DNA of 64,000 nucleotides, taken from the NCBI RefSeq assembly GCF_002150505.1, contig NZ_MSSV01000002.1, positions 248,001-312,000 on the forward strand, read 5' to 3'. Shown here piece after piece: positions 8,586 through 18,492 of this stretch. The notes under the pieces are model-generated. The model was not told the DNA's origin, searched no databases, and saw nothing but the letters and a program-made list of their open reading frames with translations. Each line of letters starts with the position of its first letter. The stretch's first letter is position 1. A program made the translations under genes and the position numbers. The stretch is from Algoriphagus ratkowskyi. GTDB taxonomy: Bacteria > Bacteroidota > Bacteroidia > Cytophagales > Cyclobacteriaceae.

Positions 8586-11219
8586 ATGTCTATTGCCAGC
8601 AAATACGATCCAGTAGCTACCGAAGCCAAGTGGTATGCCTACTGGATGGAGCACAAGCTTTTTTCCTCCACCGTAGATCACAATAAGGAACCATATGTGA
8701 TCACCATGCCTCCGCCAAATGTCACCGGCGTCTTGCACATGGGGCATATGCTGAATAATACCATTCAAGATGTATTGATCCGCCGAGCTAGAATGCAGGG
8801 CAAAAATGCGCTTTGGGTGCCTGGAACTGATCATGCATCTATCGCTACCGAGACCAAAGTAGTAAATCTGCTGAAAGAACAAGGTATAGAGAAAAAGTCC
8901 CTCACGCGTGAACAATTCCTAGAGCATGCTTGGGTATGGAAAGAAAAATATGGCGGAATTATCTTGGAGCAACTGAAAAAGCTAGGTGCTTCTTGTGATT
9001 GGGACCGTACGGCATTTACAATGGATGCTGGATTGAGTGATGCTGTAGTTTCTGTTTTTGTGGACTTGCATAAAAAAGGAAAAATCTACCGTGGCATCCG
9101 CATGGTAAACTGGGATCCTAAGGGCAAAACTGCCTTGTCTGATGACGAGGTAATCACAAAAGAAATTGCTTCCAAACTTTACTATATAAAGTATCAGATC
9201 GAAGGAACAAAAGATGAATTCCTAACCATCGCGACAACGCGTCCTGAGACGATCATGGCCGATGTGGCAATCTGCGTCAACCCAAACGACCCCCGATTCA
9301 CTCACCTGAAAGGAAAGAAAGCTATAGTACCCCTTATCAACAAAGCTATCCCGATTATCGAGGATGAGTATGTGGATATCGAGTTTGGTACTGGCTGTCT
9401 GAAAGTAACTCCTGCCCATGACATCAATGACTACGAACTTGGACTGAAGCATAAATTGGAAGTGATCGACATCCTGAATGACGATGGTACACTCAACGAA
9501 AAAGCACAAATTCTAGTAGGTGAAGATCGTTTTGTGGCTAGAAAGATGATCGCCAAAAAGCTGAAGGAAGTTGATCAGTTGGAGAAAATCGAAGATTATA
9601 AATCCAACGTAGGTCATTCCGAAAGAACTGATGCCGTGATTGAGCCAAAGCTTTCCTTGCAGTGGTTCTTGAAAATGGACGACATCACTAAGCCAGCACA
9701 AAGTGCCGTAATGGACGACATAATCCAGTTGTATCCGCCGAAGTTCAAGAACATGTACCGTGCTTGGATGGAGAACGTACGTGACTGGTGTATCTCCCGT
9801 CAACTCTGGTGGGGACATAGAATCCCGGCTTATCATTTACCAAATGGAGAGTTTGTAGTGGCAAAAACTGTTGAGGAAGCCTTGAAGATCGCCAAGGAGC
9901 AATTTGATAGCAATTACACCTTTGCCGATTTAAAACAAGATGAAGATGTATTGGATACTTGGTTTAGCTCTTGGCTTTGGCCGATTTCGGTTTTTGATCA
10001 CGAAGTATTTACCACTGGTAAGCCAAACGAAGAATTAAAATATTACTACCCTACCAATGACTTGGTGACTGCTCCTGAGATTTTGTTTTTCTGGGTGGCT
10101 CGAATGATTATAGCGGGCTATGAATACATGGGCGATAAGCCTTTCAAAAATGTCTATCTGACAGGTATTGTTCGCGATAAACAAGGTAGAAAAATGTCTA
10201 AATCTCTGGGCAATTCTCCAGACCCTTTGAATCTCATTGCCCAGAATGGTGCTGATGGCGTACGTACAGGTATGCTTTTCTCCTCTCCTGCTGGAAATGA
10301 CTTGCCATACGATGACAAGCTGGTGGAGCAAGGGAGAAACTTTGCCAACAAGATCTGGAATGCTTTCCGTTTGGTAAAAGGCTGGGAAATTGATCCAAGT
10401 TTAGATGGCTCGGCAAATATTTCCAGCATAGAATGGTTTGAAAATCGGTTCAATCAGTCTCTAGAAGAAATCAATGAGCATTTCGAGAAATTCAGAATTT
10501 CTGATGCCTTGATGACCACGTACAAGCTAGTATGGGGAGATTTCTGCTCCTGGTATTTGGAGATGATCAAGCCCGAATATCAGCATCCTATTGATCAGGA
10601 GACTTATGATAAAACCATAGCTGTTTTCGAAGATATTCTGAAGATCTTGCATCCATTCATGCCGTTCATCTCTGAAGAACTCTGGCATCAGATTAAAGAA
10701 AGATCCGTTGAAGAATCCTTGATTTTGGCTTCATGGCCAGAAGCTAAATCTTTTGATTCTAACATCATTGAGGAAGCTAATCAAGTATTTGAGGTAGTTT
10801 CTCAGGTGCGAAATCTTCGCGCATCCAAAGGCATGTCTCCAAAAGAGACCTTGGAGCTAACTATTAACACAAAAAACGACGCACTTTATAAGCGCTTCGA
10901 AGCTGTACTGAACAAGCTTGCAAATCTGTCTTCATTGAACTACGGTGAGAAGGTGGAAAATGCAGTCAGCTTTGTAGTCAAGTCGGACGAATGCTTTATC
11001 CCGATGGGCGATTCTATAAATGTGGAAGAGGAAAAAGAAAATATCCAGAAGGAGATCGACTATACCAAAGGCTTCTTGAACTCAGTGATGAAGAAGCTCG
11101 GCAACGAGCGATTTGTAGCGGGAGCTCCTGCTCAGGTACTCGAGACAGAACGCAAGAAACAGGCAGATGCTGAAGGAAAAATCAAGGCCCTGGAGGAGAG
11201 TTTGGCGAAACTGGGGTAA
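8586..11219 (+). CDS. valS: Valyl-tRNA synthetase
   Basis: A class I aminoacyl-tRNA synthetase that charges tRNA-Val with valine in the cytoplasm. The ATP-binding HIGH-type motif is HMGH at residues 51-54 inside PPPNVTGVLHMGH, and KMSKS is intact at residues 536-540. The editing (CP1) domain lies between them with TTRPETIMADVA. The anticodon-binding domain begins near 630. A C-terminal coiled-coil (about 810-877) is the tRNA-binding arm usual for ValRS. At 877 residues it is a full-length single-copy housekeeping gene. It ends immediately before a hairpin terminator, and the ppc gene converges on it. Confidence 0.97.
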   Translation: MSIASKYDPVATEAKWYAYWMEHKLFSSTVDHNKEPYVITMPPPNVTGVLHMGHMLNNTIQDVLIRRARMQGKNALWVPGTDHASIATETKVVNLLKEQGIEKKSLTREQFLEHAWVWKEKYGGIILEQLKKLGASCDWDRTAFTMDAGLSDAVVSVFVDLHKKGKIYRGIRMVNWDPKGKTALSDDEVITKEIASKLYYIKYQIEGTKDEFLTIATTRPETIMADVAICVNPNDPRFTHLKGKKAIVPLINKAIPIIEDEYVDIEFGTGCLKVTPAHDINDYELGLKHKLEVIDILNDDGTLNEKAQILVGEDRFVARKMIAKKLKEVDQLEKIEDYKSNVGHSERTDAVIEPKLSLQWFLKMDDITKPAQSAVMDDIIQLYPPKFKNMYRAWMENVRDWCISRQLWWGHRIPAYHLPNGEFVVAKTVEEALKIAKEQFDSNYTFADLKQDEDVLDTWFSSWLWPISVFDHEVFTTGKPNEELKYYYPTNDLVTAPEILFFWVARMIIAGYEYMGDKPFKNVYLTGIVRDKQGRKMSKSLGNSPDPLNLIAQNGADGVRTGMLFSSPAGNDLPYDDKLVEQGRNFANKIWNAFRLVKGWEIDPSLDGSANISSIEWFENRFNQSLEEINEHFEKFRISDALMTTYKLVWGDFCSWYLEMIKPEYQHPIDQETYDKTIAVFEDILKILHPFMPFISEELWHQIKERSVEESLILASWPEAKSFDSNIIEEANQVFEVVSQVRNLRASKGMSPKETLELTINTKNDALYKRFEAVLNKLANLSSLNYGEKVENAVSFVVKSDECFIPMGDSINVEEEKENIQKEIDYTKGFLNSVMKKLGNERFVAGAPAQVLETERKKQADAEGKIKALEESLAKLG

Positions 11220-11223
11220 AAGC

Positions 11224-11258
11224 AACCTTTGAGGTTTTTTTCAAACCTCGAAGGTTTT
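11224..11258 (+). terminator. Terminator of valS
   Basis: An AACCTTTGAGGTTT arm and its near-complement (one mismatch) form a 14-base stem about five bases past the valS stop, followed by a short T-run. Confidence 0.65.
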
Positions 11259-11310
11259 AGCCTAAGGCAATATTCTAACCCCTTACAATCATTCGTAGTT
11301 TATGCTGAGC

Positions 11311-11347
11311 AAAAAAAGCCCGACTGAATCAAATCAGTCGGGCTTTT
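11311..11347. terminator. Bidirectional terminator between valS and ppc
   Basis: An AAAAGCCCGACTGA arm and its complement form a strong stem around a small AT loop, with A-runs and T-runs at both ends. It sits between two convergent genes and can stop transcription from either side. Confidence 0.88.
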
Positions 11348-11368
11348 CAATTTATTTCTACTTGATTA

Positions 11369-13906
11369 TTATGCTGCGTTTCTTGCCGCATTGATAATCC
11401 CAAACATACTTCTCAAGATCAACCGTTGAAGCACCTCTGTGGTCTCACCAGTTTCAAGAATTGTCTGAATGGCATATTGCTGCACCGTAATCAATGGCAA
11501 TACGATACGCTCTCGAATTTCAATTGATTTCTTAATCACCATATTATCACCCATCAGTTCATCCATGGAAGAGACTTCTTTGAGCTTCTCGATAGATCTA
11601 AGATACTCATCATACATGATCTCCCAGAACTCTCCATAATTTTTATCTTGCTTTAGATAAGCTGTTGCTGGATAAAAGCACTTCGTAAGTGACTGCATTG
11701 AATTACCAAGAAGTGCTCTAAAGAAAAGGCTATTATTATAGAGCTCTTTTAGCTCGCCTAATTTACCTTTCTTCTCCAATACCGAAACTGCAGCTCCTAC
11801 TCCATAAAAACCTGGTATATTTTGCTTCATTTGAGCCCAAGATCCTACAAACGGAATAGCGCGCAGATCTTCAAACTTTAACCCTTCTCCACCTTTACCT
11901 CTTTTCAATGGTCTGGAACCAATATTGGTCATCCCAAAATACTTGAGCGGAGTCACATGCTCCAAGTAGGGAACAAACATCGGATGACTTTTGAATTTCT
12001 TATATGATTCGTAAGCCTCTCCTGCCAGCTCATCGATCAATGCTCGCTGCTCGGTATTAAGATTTTTGTCTGCTCCTGTGTACAGATGATTTTCCAAACC
12101 TGCACTTAACAATTGTTCGAAATTATAGGTACAAGAAGCCTGCTTCCCGTAGTTTGAAGAGATCGTTTGCCCCTGAATGGTTACTTGAATCTCAGCATTT
12201 TCCACTTTCTCTCCTAATGAAGCATAGAAATTATGCATGTTTCCTCCTCCACGCGCTGGAGGCCCACCTCTACCGTCGAAGAACACGACTTCGATCCCAT
12301 TCTCTCTTGACACTCTGGTCATTTCCTCTTTGGCTCTTAGAATAGACCAGTTTGCCTGTAAGTATCCTCCATCCTTCGTTCCGTCAGAAAAACCAAGCAT
12401 TATTGTCTGCTTGTTTCCTCTGAATTCCAAATGTTTTTGGTACTCCGGAAGATTATATAGACTTGTCATGATCTCTGGAGCCATGGCCAAATCGTCGATG
12501 GTCTCAAAAAGAGGAACAATATCCAATGGAAGATTCTCCTTATCTGTACCCAGCGTCAGTTTTGCTAATTTGAAAACTTCAAGTAAATGTTTCCTAGACT
12601 GACAATTAGAAATAATGTAGCGATTTAAAACTTCCTCACCATTCTCTTTCTGGATAGCATCGATTACTCCAAATGACTGCAACATCTCTTGGTTGAAAGG
12701 ATCATTGAAAGCATCTATTTCAGGAAGCGAAGTAAGGCTCATAATTTGAGCTATCTGCTCATCCTCGGTGCCTTGAAGCTCTTTACCTTGAAGTTGGAAA
12801 ATCTCCTCAATCAGCGTGTCGTGCTTACGACTATCCTGACGCATATCCATGCATGCGAAGTGGAAACCGAATATTTTTACTTTAAGGATAAATTGGTCTA
12901 AAACGTCTAAGAAAAGCCCCTCATGATGCTTAATCAAGCCTTCTCTGGCAGAAAGCAAATCAGCTAGCAATTGATCCTTTGTCTGATAGACCGGGTTATT
13001 TTCAAATAAAGTAGCGTAAAGCCCACGTTCTATAGTAATCAGGATTTCTTCTACATGCTTGAAGGTCAACCTTCTTCTCACTTTACGAACATCTCGATAG
13101 TAGCATTTGATCACCCATTTTTTCAGGCGTTCAGCGACTTGCTTGGTAGTTGTATGTGTGACAAATGGATTTCCATCTCGGTCACCGCCTGGCCAAAATC
13201 CTATTTTTAGCAAACCTGGATTTTCCCAGTCATGAAGCGGAATATCTAATGACCCAAGTAATCTGATCATTATATCAGAGATACTTTGATAAAATACATT
13301 CTCCAAAAACCAGATTAAGCTGATAGCTTCATCATAAGGAGTTGGTTTCTCCCGCTTAGTAAAGCCTGTTTTGCCTAATTGCTGCAGCAACGAATTTATC
13401 TTACCGATGTCATCCGTTCGAATAGCATTCTCCAGATCGGTGATGATCGCTAGGACATTTCCTGGATAGAACTGAGTAGGGTGAGCAGTAAGAGTAAGAC
13501 GTACCGAGAAAGTCTTTAATTTTTCGATGAGTTCTTCACGTTTATTATCATTATCCGTTCGGTCTATCAAAGCTTTGATCGTCCCTTTTCCTTTCAGATC
13601 ATGAATTTTCTCATACGCAGCATCTTCAATTGAGTCAAACAAAACAACTTGCCGCTCCACATATTGAATCATCTGAAAAAGCAAATCAGATTGCTGAGTT
13701 GGAGTCGAGTCAGGCATCAATTCATCAAAAAACCCAGCAATAATTTCCTTAGGTGTTAATCCTTTTTGGAAACCATTTTGACACGCTGTACCCAAAATCG
13801 GAAGCAAAGTCCCAGTGCGGTAAATGTCATTGAAGGGAAGATCTAAAAATAAACTGTTGTAAATCGTGAAGCGCTTGGCTACTTGGGTATCGTAAGTCTT
13901 ATACAT
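11369..13906 (-). CDS. ppc: Phosphoenolpyruvate carboxylase
   Basis: This enzyme carboxylates phosphoenolpyruvate with bicarbonate to oxaloacetate, an anaplerotic step feeding the TCA cycle. The catalytic histidine block LTAHPTQF (H142) is present. So are the active-site arginine/glycine loop FFDGRGGPPARGGG, GFSDGTKDGGYLQANW, QGQTISSNYG and the LRAIPFVGSWAQMKQN block. At 845 residues it is slightly shorter than the E. coli enzyme. The C-terminus reads NAARNAA instead of the NTG tail familiar from other bacteria; this may be a lineage trait. It is a single gene, convergent with valS. Confidence 0.96.
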   Translation of the reverse strand: MYKTYDTQVAKRFTIYNSLFLDLPFNDIYRTGTLLPILGTACQNGFQKGLTPKEIIAGFFDELMPDSTPTQQSDLLFQMIQYVERQVVLFDSIEDAAYEKIHDLKGKGTIKALIDRTDNDNKREELIEKLKTFSVRLTLTAHPTQFYPGNVLAIITDLENAIRTDDIGKINSLLQQLGKTGFTKREKPTPYDEAISLIWFLENVFYQSISDIMIRLLGSLDIPLHDWENPGLLKIGFWPGGDRDGNPFVTHTTTKQVAERLKKWVIKCYYRDVRKVRRRLTFKHVEEILITIERGLYATLFENNPVYQTKDQLLADLLSAREGLIKHHEGLFLDVLDQFILKVKIFGFHFACMDMRQDSRKHDTLIEEIFQLQGKELQGTEDEQIAQIMSLTSLPEIDAFNDPFNQEMLQSFGVIDAIQKENGEEVLNRYIISNCQSRKHLLEVFKLAKLTLGTDKENLPLDIVPLFETIDDLAMAPEIMTSLYNLPEYQKHLEFRGNKQTIMLGFSDGTKDGGYLQANWSILRAKEEMTRVSRENGIEVVFFDGRGGPPARGGGNMHNFYASLGEKVENAEIQVTIQGQTISSNYGKQASCTYNFEQLLSAGLENHLYTGADKNLNTEQRALIDELAGEAYESYKKFKSHPMFVPYLEHVTPLKYFGMTNIGSRPLKRGKGGEGLKFEDLRAIPFVGSWAQMKQNIPGFYGVGAAVSVLEKKGKLGELKELYNNSLFFRALLGNSMQSLTKCFYPATAYLKQDKNYGEFWEIMYDEYLRSIEKLKEVSSMDELMGDNMVIKKSIEIRERIVLPLITVQQYAIQTILETGETTEVLQRLILRSMFGIINAARNAA

Positions 13907-14080
13907 TTTTCATCTACCTTTTTAATGGTTTAGCAAATTAGTAAAAATTCTAAAAATTGAAACGGCTATTGACTAATCATTAATAATTAATCTTATTTAA
14001 TTCCTTTTTATCAACCAAATCAATGTTTTGCCAATAAAAACACAAAATGAGTAGTGTATATAATTCAATATCTTTCTTGA

Positions 14081-15220
14081 ATGAAACAAACACTTTTCCT
14101 CGCAGGGCTATTGGTAGTCTCTTTTGCTTGTAACACCGAGAAAACAACTGAAATGATAACAACTCCCCTAACCTACTCATTTTTGGTAGGCACTTATACC
14201 GACGATACTAGTCAAGGACTTAATCAACTGGATTTCACACCTTCGGAAAACAAGTTAGAAGTGCGCATAATTTATCCCGGCATTCAAAGCCCATCCTTTG
14301 TCATAGCAAATCACGCAGGTGATAGGGTCTTCACTTTGGAAGAAATAAATAATGTGCCGGGCGGAAATGTAATCAGCTTTTCTCGAACTTCAGGAGAAAA
14401 GTCACTCACCAAATTAAGTGAAGTGCCAAGCTTCGGCGACCACCCTTGCCACATTTCCCTATCTCCAAATGAAAAGTTTTTGACAGTCTCAAATTACAGT
14501 GGCGGAAGCTTTAGTGCCTATAGAATAGATGAGAAGGCAAGATTAACACACCTCCAAACAATTAAGCATGAAGGAAGCAGCGTCAATAAAGACAGGCAAA
14601 ATTCACCTCATGTTCATAGCACAACATTTAGCCCAGATGGCAAATTCCTGCTGGTAGCAGACCTAGGAACTGACGAATTGTCCGTGTATGATTTTGATTC
14701 GGAAGCGAAAGAGCCTTTTACCTTAAACAATGCTTACAAAGTCACTCCTGGCGATGGACCTAGGCACCTAGTATTTTCTCCTGATGGAAAAGAAATCCTG
14801 TTAGTACAGGAGATGACAGCGACATTGGAGATACTCAGTTTTGACGAAGGACGGATCAGTTCAAAACAGCGAATATCTCTAAAAGCAGATGACTATGCAG
14901 GTAGCGTGGGAGCTGCTGAAATCCGCCTTTCTCCTGATGGAAAAAACATCTATGTGTCTAATCGAGGTGATGCAAACAGCCTAACTATTTTCGCTAAAAA
15001 AGATGAGGGCAACTATGGTCTTATCCAACAGACAACCTCTGGAGGCTTAATGCCTCGAAATTTTAACCTTACCGCTGATGGCAAATATTTGCTCTCTGCG
15101 AATCAGGCAAGCAATGATATAGTGGTTTTTGAACGAGACTTAGAAACAGGAAAACTTACCCAAACTTCCTTAAAAGTTGAATTAAACAAACCGGTTTATC
15201 TATTCAGACTTGAAAATTAA
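14081..15220 (+). CDS. Beta-propeller lactonase family protein, probable lipoprotein
   Basis: A 379-residue exported protein of the seven-bladed beta-propeller lactonase family (YkgB/6-phosphogluconolactonase type). The N-terminus MKQTLFLAGLLVVSFAC looks like a lipoprotein signal with Cys17 as lipid site. Blade signatures repeat along the protein: FSPDGKFLLVADLGTDELSVY, SPDGKNIYVSNRGDANSL and TADGKYLLSANQASNDIVVF. The opening VGTYTDDTSQGL is typical for the family. Because it is predicted outside the cytoplasm, action on intracellular 6-phosphogluconolactone is unlikely and another lactone or glycan is possible. The last four bases overlap the end of the convergent menC-like gene. Confidence 0.87.
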   Translation: MKQTLFLAGLLVVSFACNTEKTTEMITTPLTYSFLVGTYTDDTSQGLNQLDFTPSENKLEVRIIYPGIQSPSFVIANHAGDRVFTLEEINNVPGGNVISFSRTSGEKSLTKLSEVPSFGDHPCHISLSPNEKFLTVSNYSGGSFSAYRIDEKARLTHLQTIKHEGSSVNKDRQNSPHVHSTTFSPDGKFLLVADLGTDELSVYDFDSEAKEPFTLNNAYKVTPGDGPRHLVFSPDGKEILLVQEMTATLEILSFDEGRISSKQRISLKADDYAGSVGAAEIRLSPDGKNIYVSNRGDANSLTIFAKKDEGNYGLIQQTTSGGLMPRNFNLTADGKYLLSANQASNDIVVFERDLETGKLTQTSLKVELNKPVYLFRLEN

Positions 15221-16299
15221 GAAGGCTGGGTCCAAGAAATATGCGGATTGTAATGAATCATACCTCTTTGTATTTCCAAAGGAGAATCTAGGTTGTTCTG
15301 ATACAATTGCCCCGTACCCAAACCCTGAGGGACAGCGGCTTCTAAGCTATCGGCAAGCTGAGCAATTGCATTAAGTCCAATATTACTCTCTAGCGCCGAA
15401 GTCATCCACCAGCCAATCTTACGATCCTCTGCCAGCTTTATCCACTCCATGGTTTCCAGAATCCCGCCAAGTAAAGTCGGCTTGAGGATGATATGGTGAG
15501 GCTGAATTTGATCCAGAAGTTCAGTCTTATTTATCACACCAATCAATTCCTCATCTAGGGCGATTGGAAGTGGAGTTGTTGCGCAAAGCTGTTTCATCGC
15601 TTGCCAATTCCCAGCGGCTATTGGCTGCTCTATGCTATGCAAATCATAGTTGGCCAGCTGCTCAAGCTTGTTGAGTGCATCTTCTTTCGAAAAAGCTCCA
15701 TTGGCATCCACACGAAGTGTGATCTGATCTTTGGAAAATTGATCTCTGATATATTTAAGCAATTCTAATTCCTGCTGAAAGTCAATTGCCCCAATTTTCA
15801 TTTTAATGCAATCAAATCCTTGTGCTAGTTTCTCATTGATTTGGGTTAGCATAAAGTCCTTTTCTCCCATCCAAATCAACCCATTAATTGGAATTGACAT
15901 TTTCCCGGCATAAAAATCTTTTCCCAGAACCTTCTTTTGTCCGCCATTCTTAAGATCAAGAATGGCAGTTTCCAATCCAAAACGAATACTTGGCAGTTCA
16001 AAAGGAATTAAACTTTTTAACTGATTCAAAATACTCAAATCATCACTTCTCCAGCTTACTTGGGACATTTCTTCTAATGTCTTTCGTAGAACTTCTTCAA
16101 AATCTTCTCTATCATCTAAACTCAAGTTAACCAAAGGTGCAGCTTCTCCCCAACCCATAATTTCAGATCTACCTGTGTAAAAAGCCTTGATCCAAAAAAC
16201 ATCCTTGGTCTTCAGAATTCCTCGAGATGTGCCTGCGTCAAACTTAAATTTCAAAGTTCGTTTTAGGTATTTAAAGGTGATTTTAGAAGAATCAGACAT
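15217..16299 (-). CDS. menC: o-Succinylbenzoate synthase-like enolase-superfamily enzyme
   Basis: A 360-residue member of the enolase superfamily, MLE subgroup. The catalytic set is visible: K166-x-K168 (IKMKIG), metal ligands D198 (LRVDANG), E224 (IEQPI) and D249 with E250 (ALDEE), and the second lysine K273 (IILKPTLLGG). N-terminal capping-domain residues include GWGEAAPL. In Bacteroidota this length and the ILKPTLLGG block most often belong to MenC, which dehydrates SHCHC to o-succinylbenzoate in menaquinone synthesis. Dipeptide epimerases look alike, and no other men gene is adjacent, so the specificity is probable rather than certain. It is divergent from queA. Confidence 0.8.
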   Translation of the reverse strand: MSDSSKITFKYLKRTLKFKFDAGTSRGILKTKDVFWIKAFYTGRSEIMGWGEAAPLVNLSLDDREDFEEVLRKTLEEMSQVSWRSDDLSILNQLKSLIPFELPSIRFGLETAILDLKNGGQKKVLGKDFYAGKMSIPINGLIWMGEKDFMLTQINEKLAQGFDCIKMKIGAIDFQQELELLKYIRDQFSKDQITLRVDANGAFSKEDALNKLEQLANYDLHSIEQPIAAGNWQAMKQLCATTPLPIALDEELIGVINKTELLDQIQPHHIILKPTLLGGILETMEWIKLAEDRKIGWWMTSALESNIGLNAIAQLADSLEAAVPQGLGTGQLYQNNLDSPLEIQRGMIHYNPHISWTQPS

Positions 16300-16340
16300 G
16301 GATAAGGGAAGATTTTGGAAGGTACTGAAATGAGTTGGGC

Positions 16341-16348
16341 TATATTTG
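16341..16348 (+). promoter_or_regulatory. Candidate -7 box for queA
   Basis: TATATTTG matches the Bacteroidota consensus and lies 21 bases before the queA ATG. A possible -33 element (TTTG at 16314-16317) is 23 bases upstream, a little far. The box includes the TTG that could be read as an earlier start, which supports the later ATG. Confidence 0.5.
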
Positions 16349-16369
16349 CAAGCAGATTCACACCTATTT

Positions 16370-17581
16370 ATGCAGATCCCATCAATTGATTTAAAAGCTT
16401 ACGAATATACATTACCGGAGGAAAAAATCGCAAAATTCCCCTTGGCGAAGCGAGACTCGTCGAAACTTTTGCAATACAAAGATGGTCAGATTTCTCATTT
16501 TAACTTTAGCGACATTTCTGAATTGCTACCAGCAGAAACCTTGCTGGTGTATAATGACACCAAAGTAATCCCTGCACGACTGATTTTCCAGCGAGAAACT
16601 GGGGCTCGCATAGAAATCTTCTTACTTCAACCTATTTCTCCAACTACTGTCATCCCTGAGATTATGCTTGCAAAGCATCCAGTAATTTGGGAAACTATGA
16701 TTGGCAATGCCAAAAAATGGAAAGATGGAGAAGTCTTGAAAGGTATTATTCCTTTAGAGAACAGAACGATTGTCCTTCTGGCAAAATTAATCGACCGAGA
16801 AAGTCGTAAAGTGGAATTTTCTTGGGACGATGATGAGGTCGCATTTGTGGATGTGGTGGAAGCAAGTGGAGAAGTCCCACTGCCTCCCTATCTCAATCGT
16901 AAACCTAATGAGGAAGACAAAATAAGGTACCAAACAGTTTACTCAGAAAAAGAAGGTGCTGTAGCCGCCCCTACTGCGGGACTACATTTCACTCCAGAGA
17001 TTTTTGAACTAATAAGATCAAAAGGTATCAAGGAAGCTCAAGTCACACTTCACGTGAGTGCGGGAACTTTTCAGCCTATCAAAGCAAGTGAGGTCACTGA
17101 ACATCCTATGCACAGCGAGCAGATTCACGTCAATAGAAACACTATTAGGCATATTTTATCTCATTTAGGAAACGTAGTAACGGTAGGCACCACCTCAGTG
17201 CGAACGCTTGAAAGCCTGTATTGGTATGGTGTGAAATTGCTTGAGGAAAAAGGAGAGGACTTGACAATTGAAAAGCTTTTCCCATACCTAGACCGGAAAT
17301 CCTTGCCTACTGCCAAAGAATCCTATGATGCTATTCTTTCCTATATGGATGAAAAAGGGATAGATACTATCATGGGCACAACTGAGATTTTCATCTTCCC
17401 CGGATATAAGTTCAAGATTGTTAATGGATTGATTACCAATTTTCACCAGCCTGGATCTACACTTATTCTTTTGATAGCCACTATTCTTGGTGAAGACTGG
17501 AAGCGCGTTTATGCAGAGGCCATGGCAAATGAGTATCGGTTCTTGAGCTATGGGGATAGCAGTTTGCTCTGGATTAAGTAA
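16370..17581 (+). CDS. queA: tRNA preQ1(34) S-adenosylmethionine ribosyltransferase-isomerase QueA
   Basis: QueA transfers and rearranges the ribose of S-adenosylmethionine onto preQ1 in tRNA, giving epoxyqueuosine at wobble position 34. Family blocks are LPEEKIAKFPLAKRDSSKLL, the LLPAETLLVYNDTKVIPARL motif, PPYLNR, the strongly conserved EGAVAAPTAGLHFTPE, LHVSAGTFQPI and the C-terminal ITNFHQPGSTLILLIA. The ATG giving 403 residues is preferred to an in-frame TTG eight codons upstream, which lies within the likely promoter. The region around residues 90-150 is longer than in the E. coli enzyme, as is common in this phylum. Confidence 0.95.
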   Translation: MQIPSIDLKAYEYTLPEEKIAKFPLAKRDSSKLLQYKDGQISHFNFSDISELLPAETLLVYNDTKVIPARLIFQRETGARIEIFLLQPISPTTVIPEIMLAKHPVIWETMIGNAKKWKDGEVLKGIIPLENRTIVLLAKLIDRESRKVEFSWDDDEVAFVDVVEASGEVPLPPYLNRKPNEEDKIRYQTVYSEKEGAVAAPTAGLHFTPEIFELIRSKGIKEAQVTLHVSAGTFQPIKASEVTEHPMHSEQIHVNRNTIRHILSHLGNVVTVGTTSVRTLESLYWYGVKLLEEKGEDLTIEKLFPYLDRKSLPTAKESYDAILSYMDEKGIDTIMGTTEIFIFPGYKFKIVNGLITNFHQPGSTLILLIATILGEDWKRVYAEAMANEYRFLSYGDSSLLWIK

Positions 17582-17630
17582 TATATCTATGAATAGATTA
17601 ATGATTGAAGAGAAGATTAATATATTATCC

Positions 17631-17885
17631 TCAAGACATGTGAAGGTTAAACTCAGTGAATTGAGAATAATCAATCTCCTTCACCATAAGAATCAACGCA
17701 TTAGCGAATTCTTGCTTACATGAACGAACCTCAAAAGCATAATATAGGTCATTAGAGAGGCTTATCTCCAAAGAACCAAAAAAACGATGCAGTTCTTCTT
17801 GAGAATTAGAACGAACCAAAACACATCCAGAGTTAGGCTCACTCATTTCGATCAAAAAATTTGCAGTAGCAGTTTGAATTATCAT
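17631..17885 (-). CDS. Small hypothetical protein
   Basis: An 84-residue frame with an ATG start and an ordinary amino-acid mix (MIIQTATANFLIEMSEPNSG, then RSNSQEELHRFFGSLEISL and YYAFEVRSCKQEFANAL). It has no signal peptide, membrane segment or recognised motif. It is not a shadow of another gene and fills most of the space between queA and the tRNA region, which makes it plausible. No family could be assigned. Confidence 0.45.
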   Translation of the reverse strand: MIIQTATANFLIEMSEPNSGCVLVRSNSQEELHRFFGSLEISLSNDLYYAFEVRSCKQEFANALILMVKEIDYSQFTEFNLHMS

Positions 17886-18052
17886 AGTAGTCGGCTTTAT
17901 AAAAAATCAAAATTACCCTCACCAAACGGAATATCTATACCCCGTATAGGGTATTTTTCACATTTCAAGAAGCTAGTTGTCAAATTATTTTATTTGATAT
18001 TCAGACTATTAGACAAAAAGAGCAACTCATTAAATTCCTATCTGGCAATGGC

Positions 18053-18084
18053 TTGCTAAATACTGATCAATTGCCTTATATTTG
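18053..18084 (+). promoter_or_regulatory. Probable promoter of the tRNA-Ser transcript
   Basis: A TTG -33 element (18053-18055) is followed after 21 bases by TATATTTG (18077-18084), a full match to the Bacteroidota -7 box. The mature tRNA starts about 105 bases downstream, so the primary transcript would have a long 5' leader that contains a small hairpin near 18138-18156. Confidence 0.55.
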
Positions 18085-18188
18085 CATCGATTTACATGGT
18101 GTAATAGGCAGAGAAATCTGACAATAGGCCAAAAAATCATCGTAAGGATGATTCCGTTAATCGAAAACTAAGCCACATATCAATATCT

Positions 18189-18277
18189 AGAGAGTTGGGT
18201 GAGCGGCTTAAACCAGCAGTTTGCTAAACTGTCGTACGCCTCAACGCGTACCGGGGGTTCGAATCCCCCACTCTCTA
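18189..18277 (+). tRNA. tRNA-Ser (anticodon GCU)
   Basis: The acceptor stem AGAGAGT pairs perfectly with ACTCTCT. The D-arm is GGTGAGCGGCTTAAACC. The anticodon stem-loop has loop TTGCTAA, giving anticodon GCU for AGC/AGU codons. There is a long class II variable arm, as expected for serine, and the T-arm is GGGGGTTCGAATCCCCC. The CCA end is not encoded. It lies just ahead of an integrase gene and is the likely integration target of the mobile element that follows. Confidence 0.95.
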
Positions 18278-18415
18278 CTAGTAAAGCATTGATAATCAGT
18301 TATTTACGAACTTAAAAGGTTCGAATACCAACTGATTTCAAAGCCTGCGAAAGTCTTAACTTATTGACTAACAGTATGTTAATCAATAAAAAGGATAAGA
18401 TTTAACTCATGAGAT

Positions 18416-18451
18416 AAAAGCCTGTAAAGAATTTCTTTACAGGCTTTTTTT
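18416..18451 (+). terminator. Terminator downstream of tRNA-Ser
   Basis: AAAAGCCTGTAAAG and its complement form a 14-base stem around a five-base loop, followed by a T-run. It is about 140 bases past the tRNA and separates it from the integrase gene. Confidence 0.85.
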
Positions 18452-18492
18452 GTGGTCTAAACCCCTATAATTTTCATATATGCCTGTAATTC

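Noticed and set aside
12154..12901. Several plus-strand open frames inside ppc, up to 121 codons.
   Set aside because: They lie wholly within a strongly conserved enzyme gene on the other strand and have no coding-like composition.
18318..18326. Second GGTTCGAAT shortly after tRNA-Ser, considered as a second tRNA.
   Set aside because: No acceptor, D or anticodon stems can be built around it; only the T-arm core is similar.
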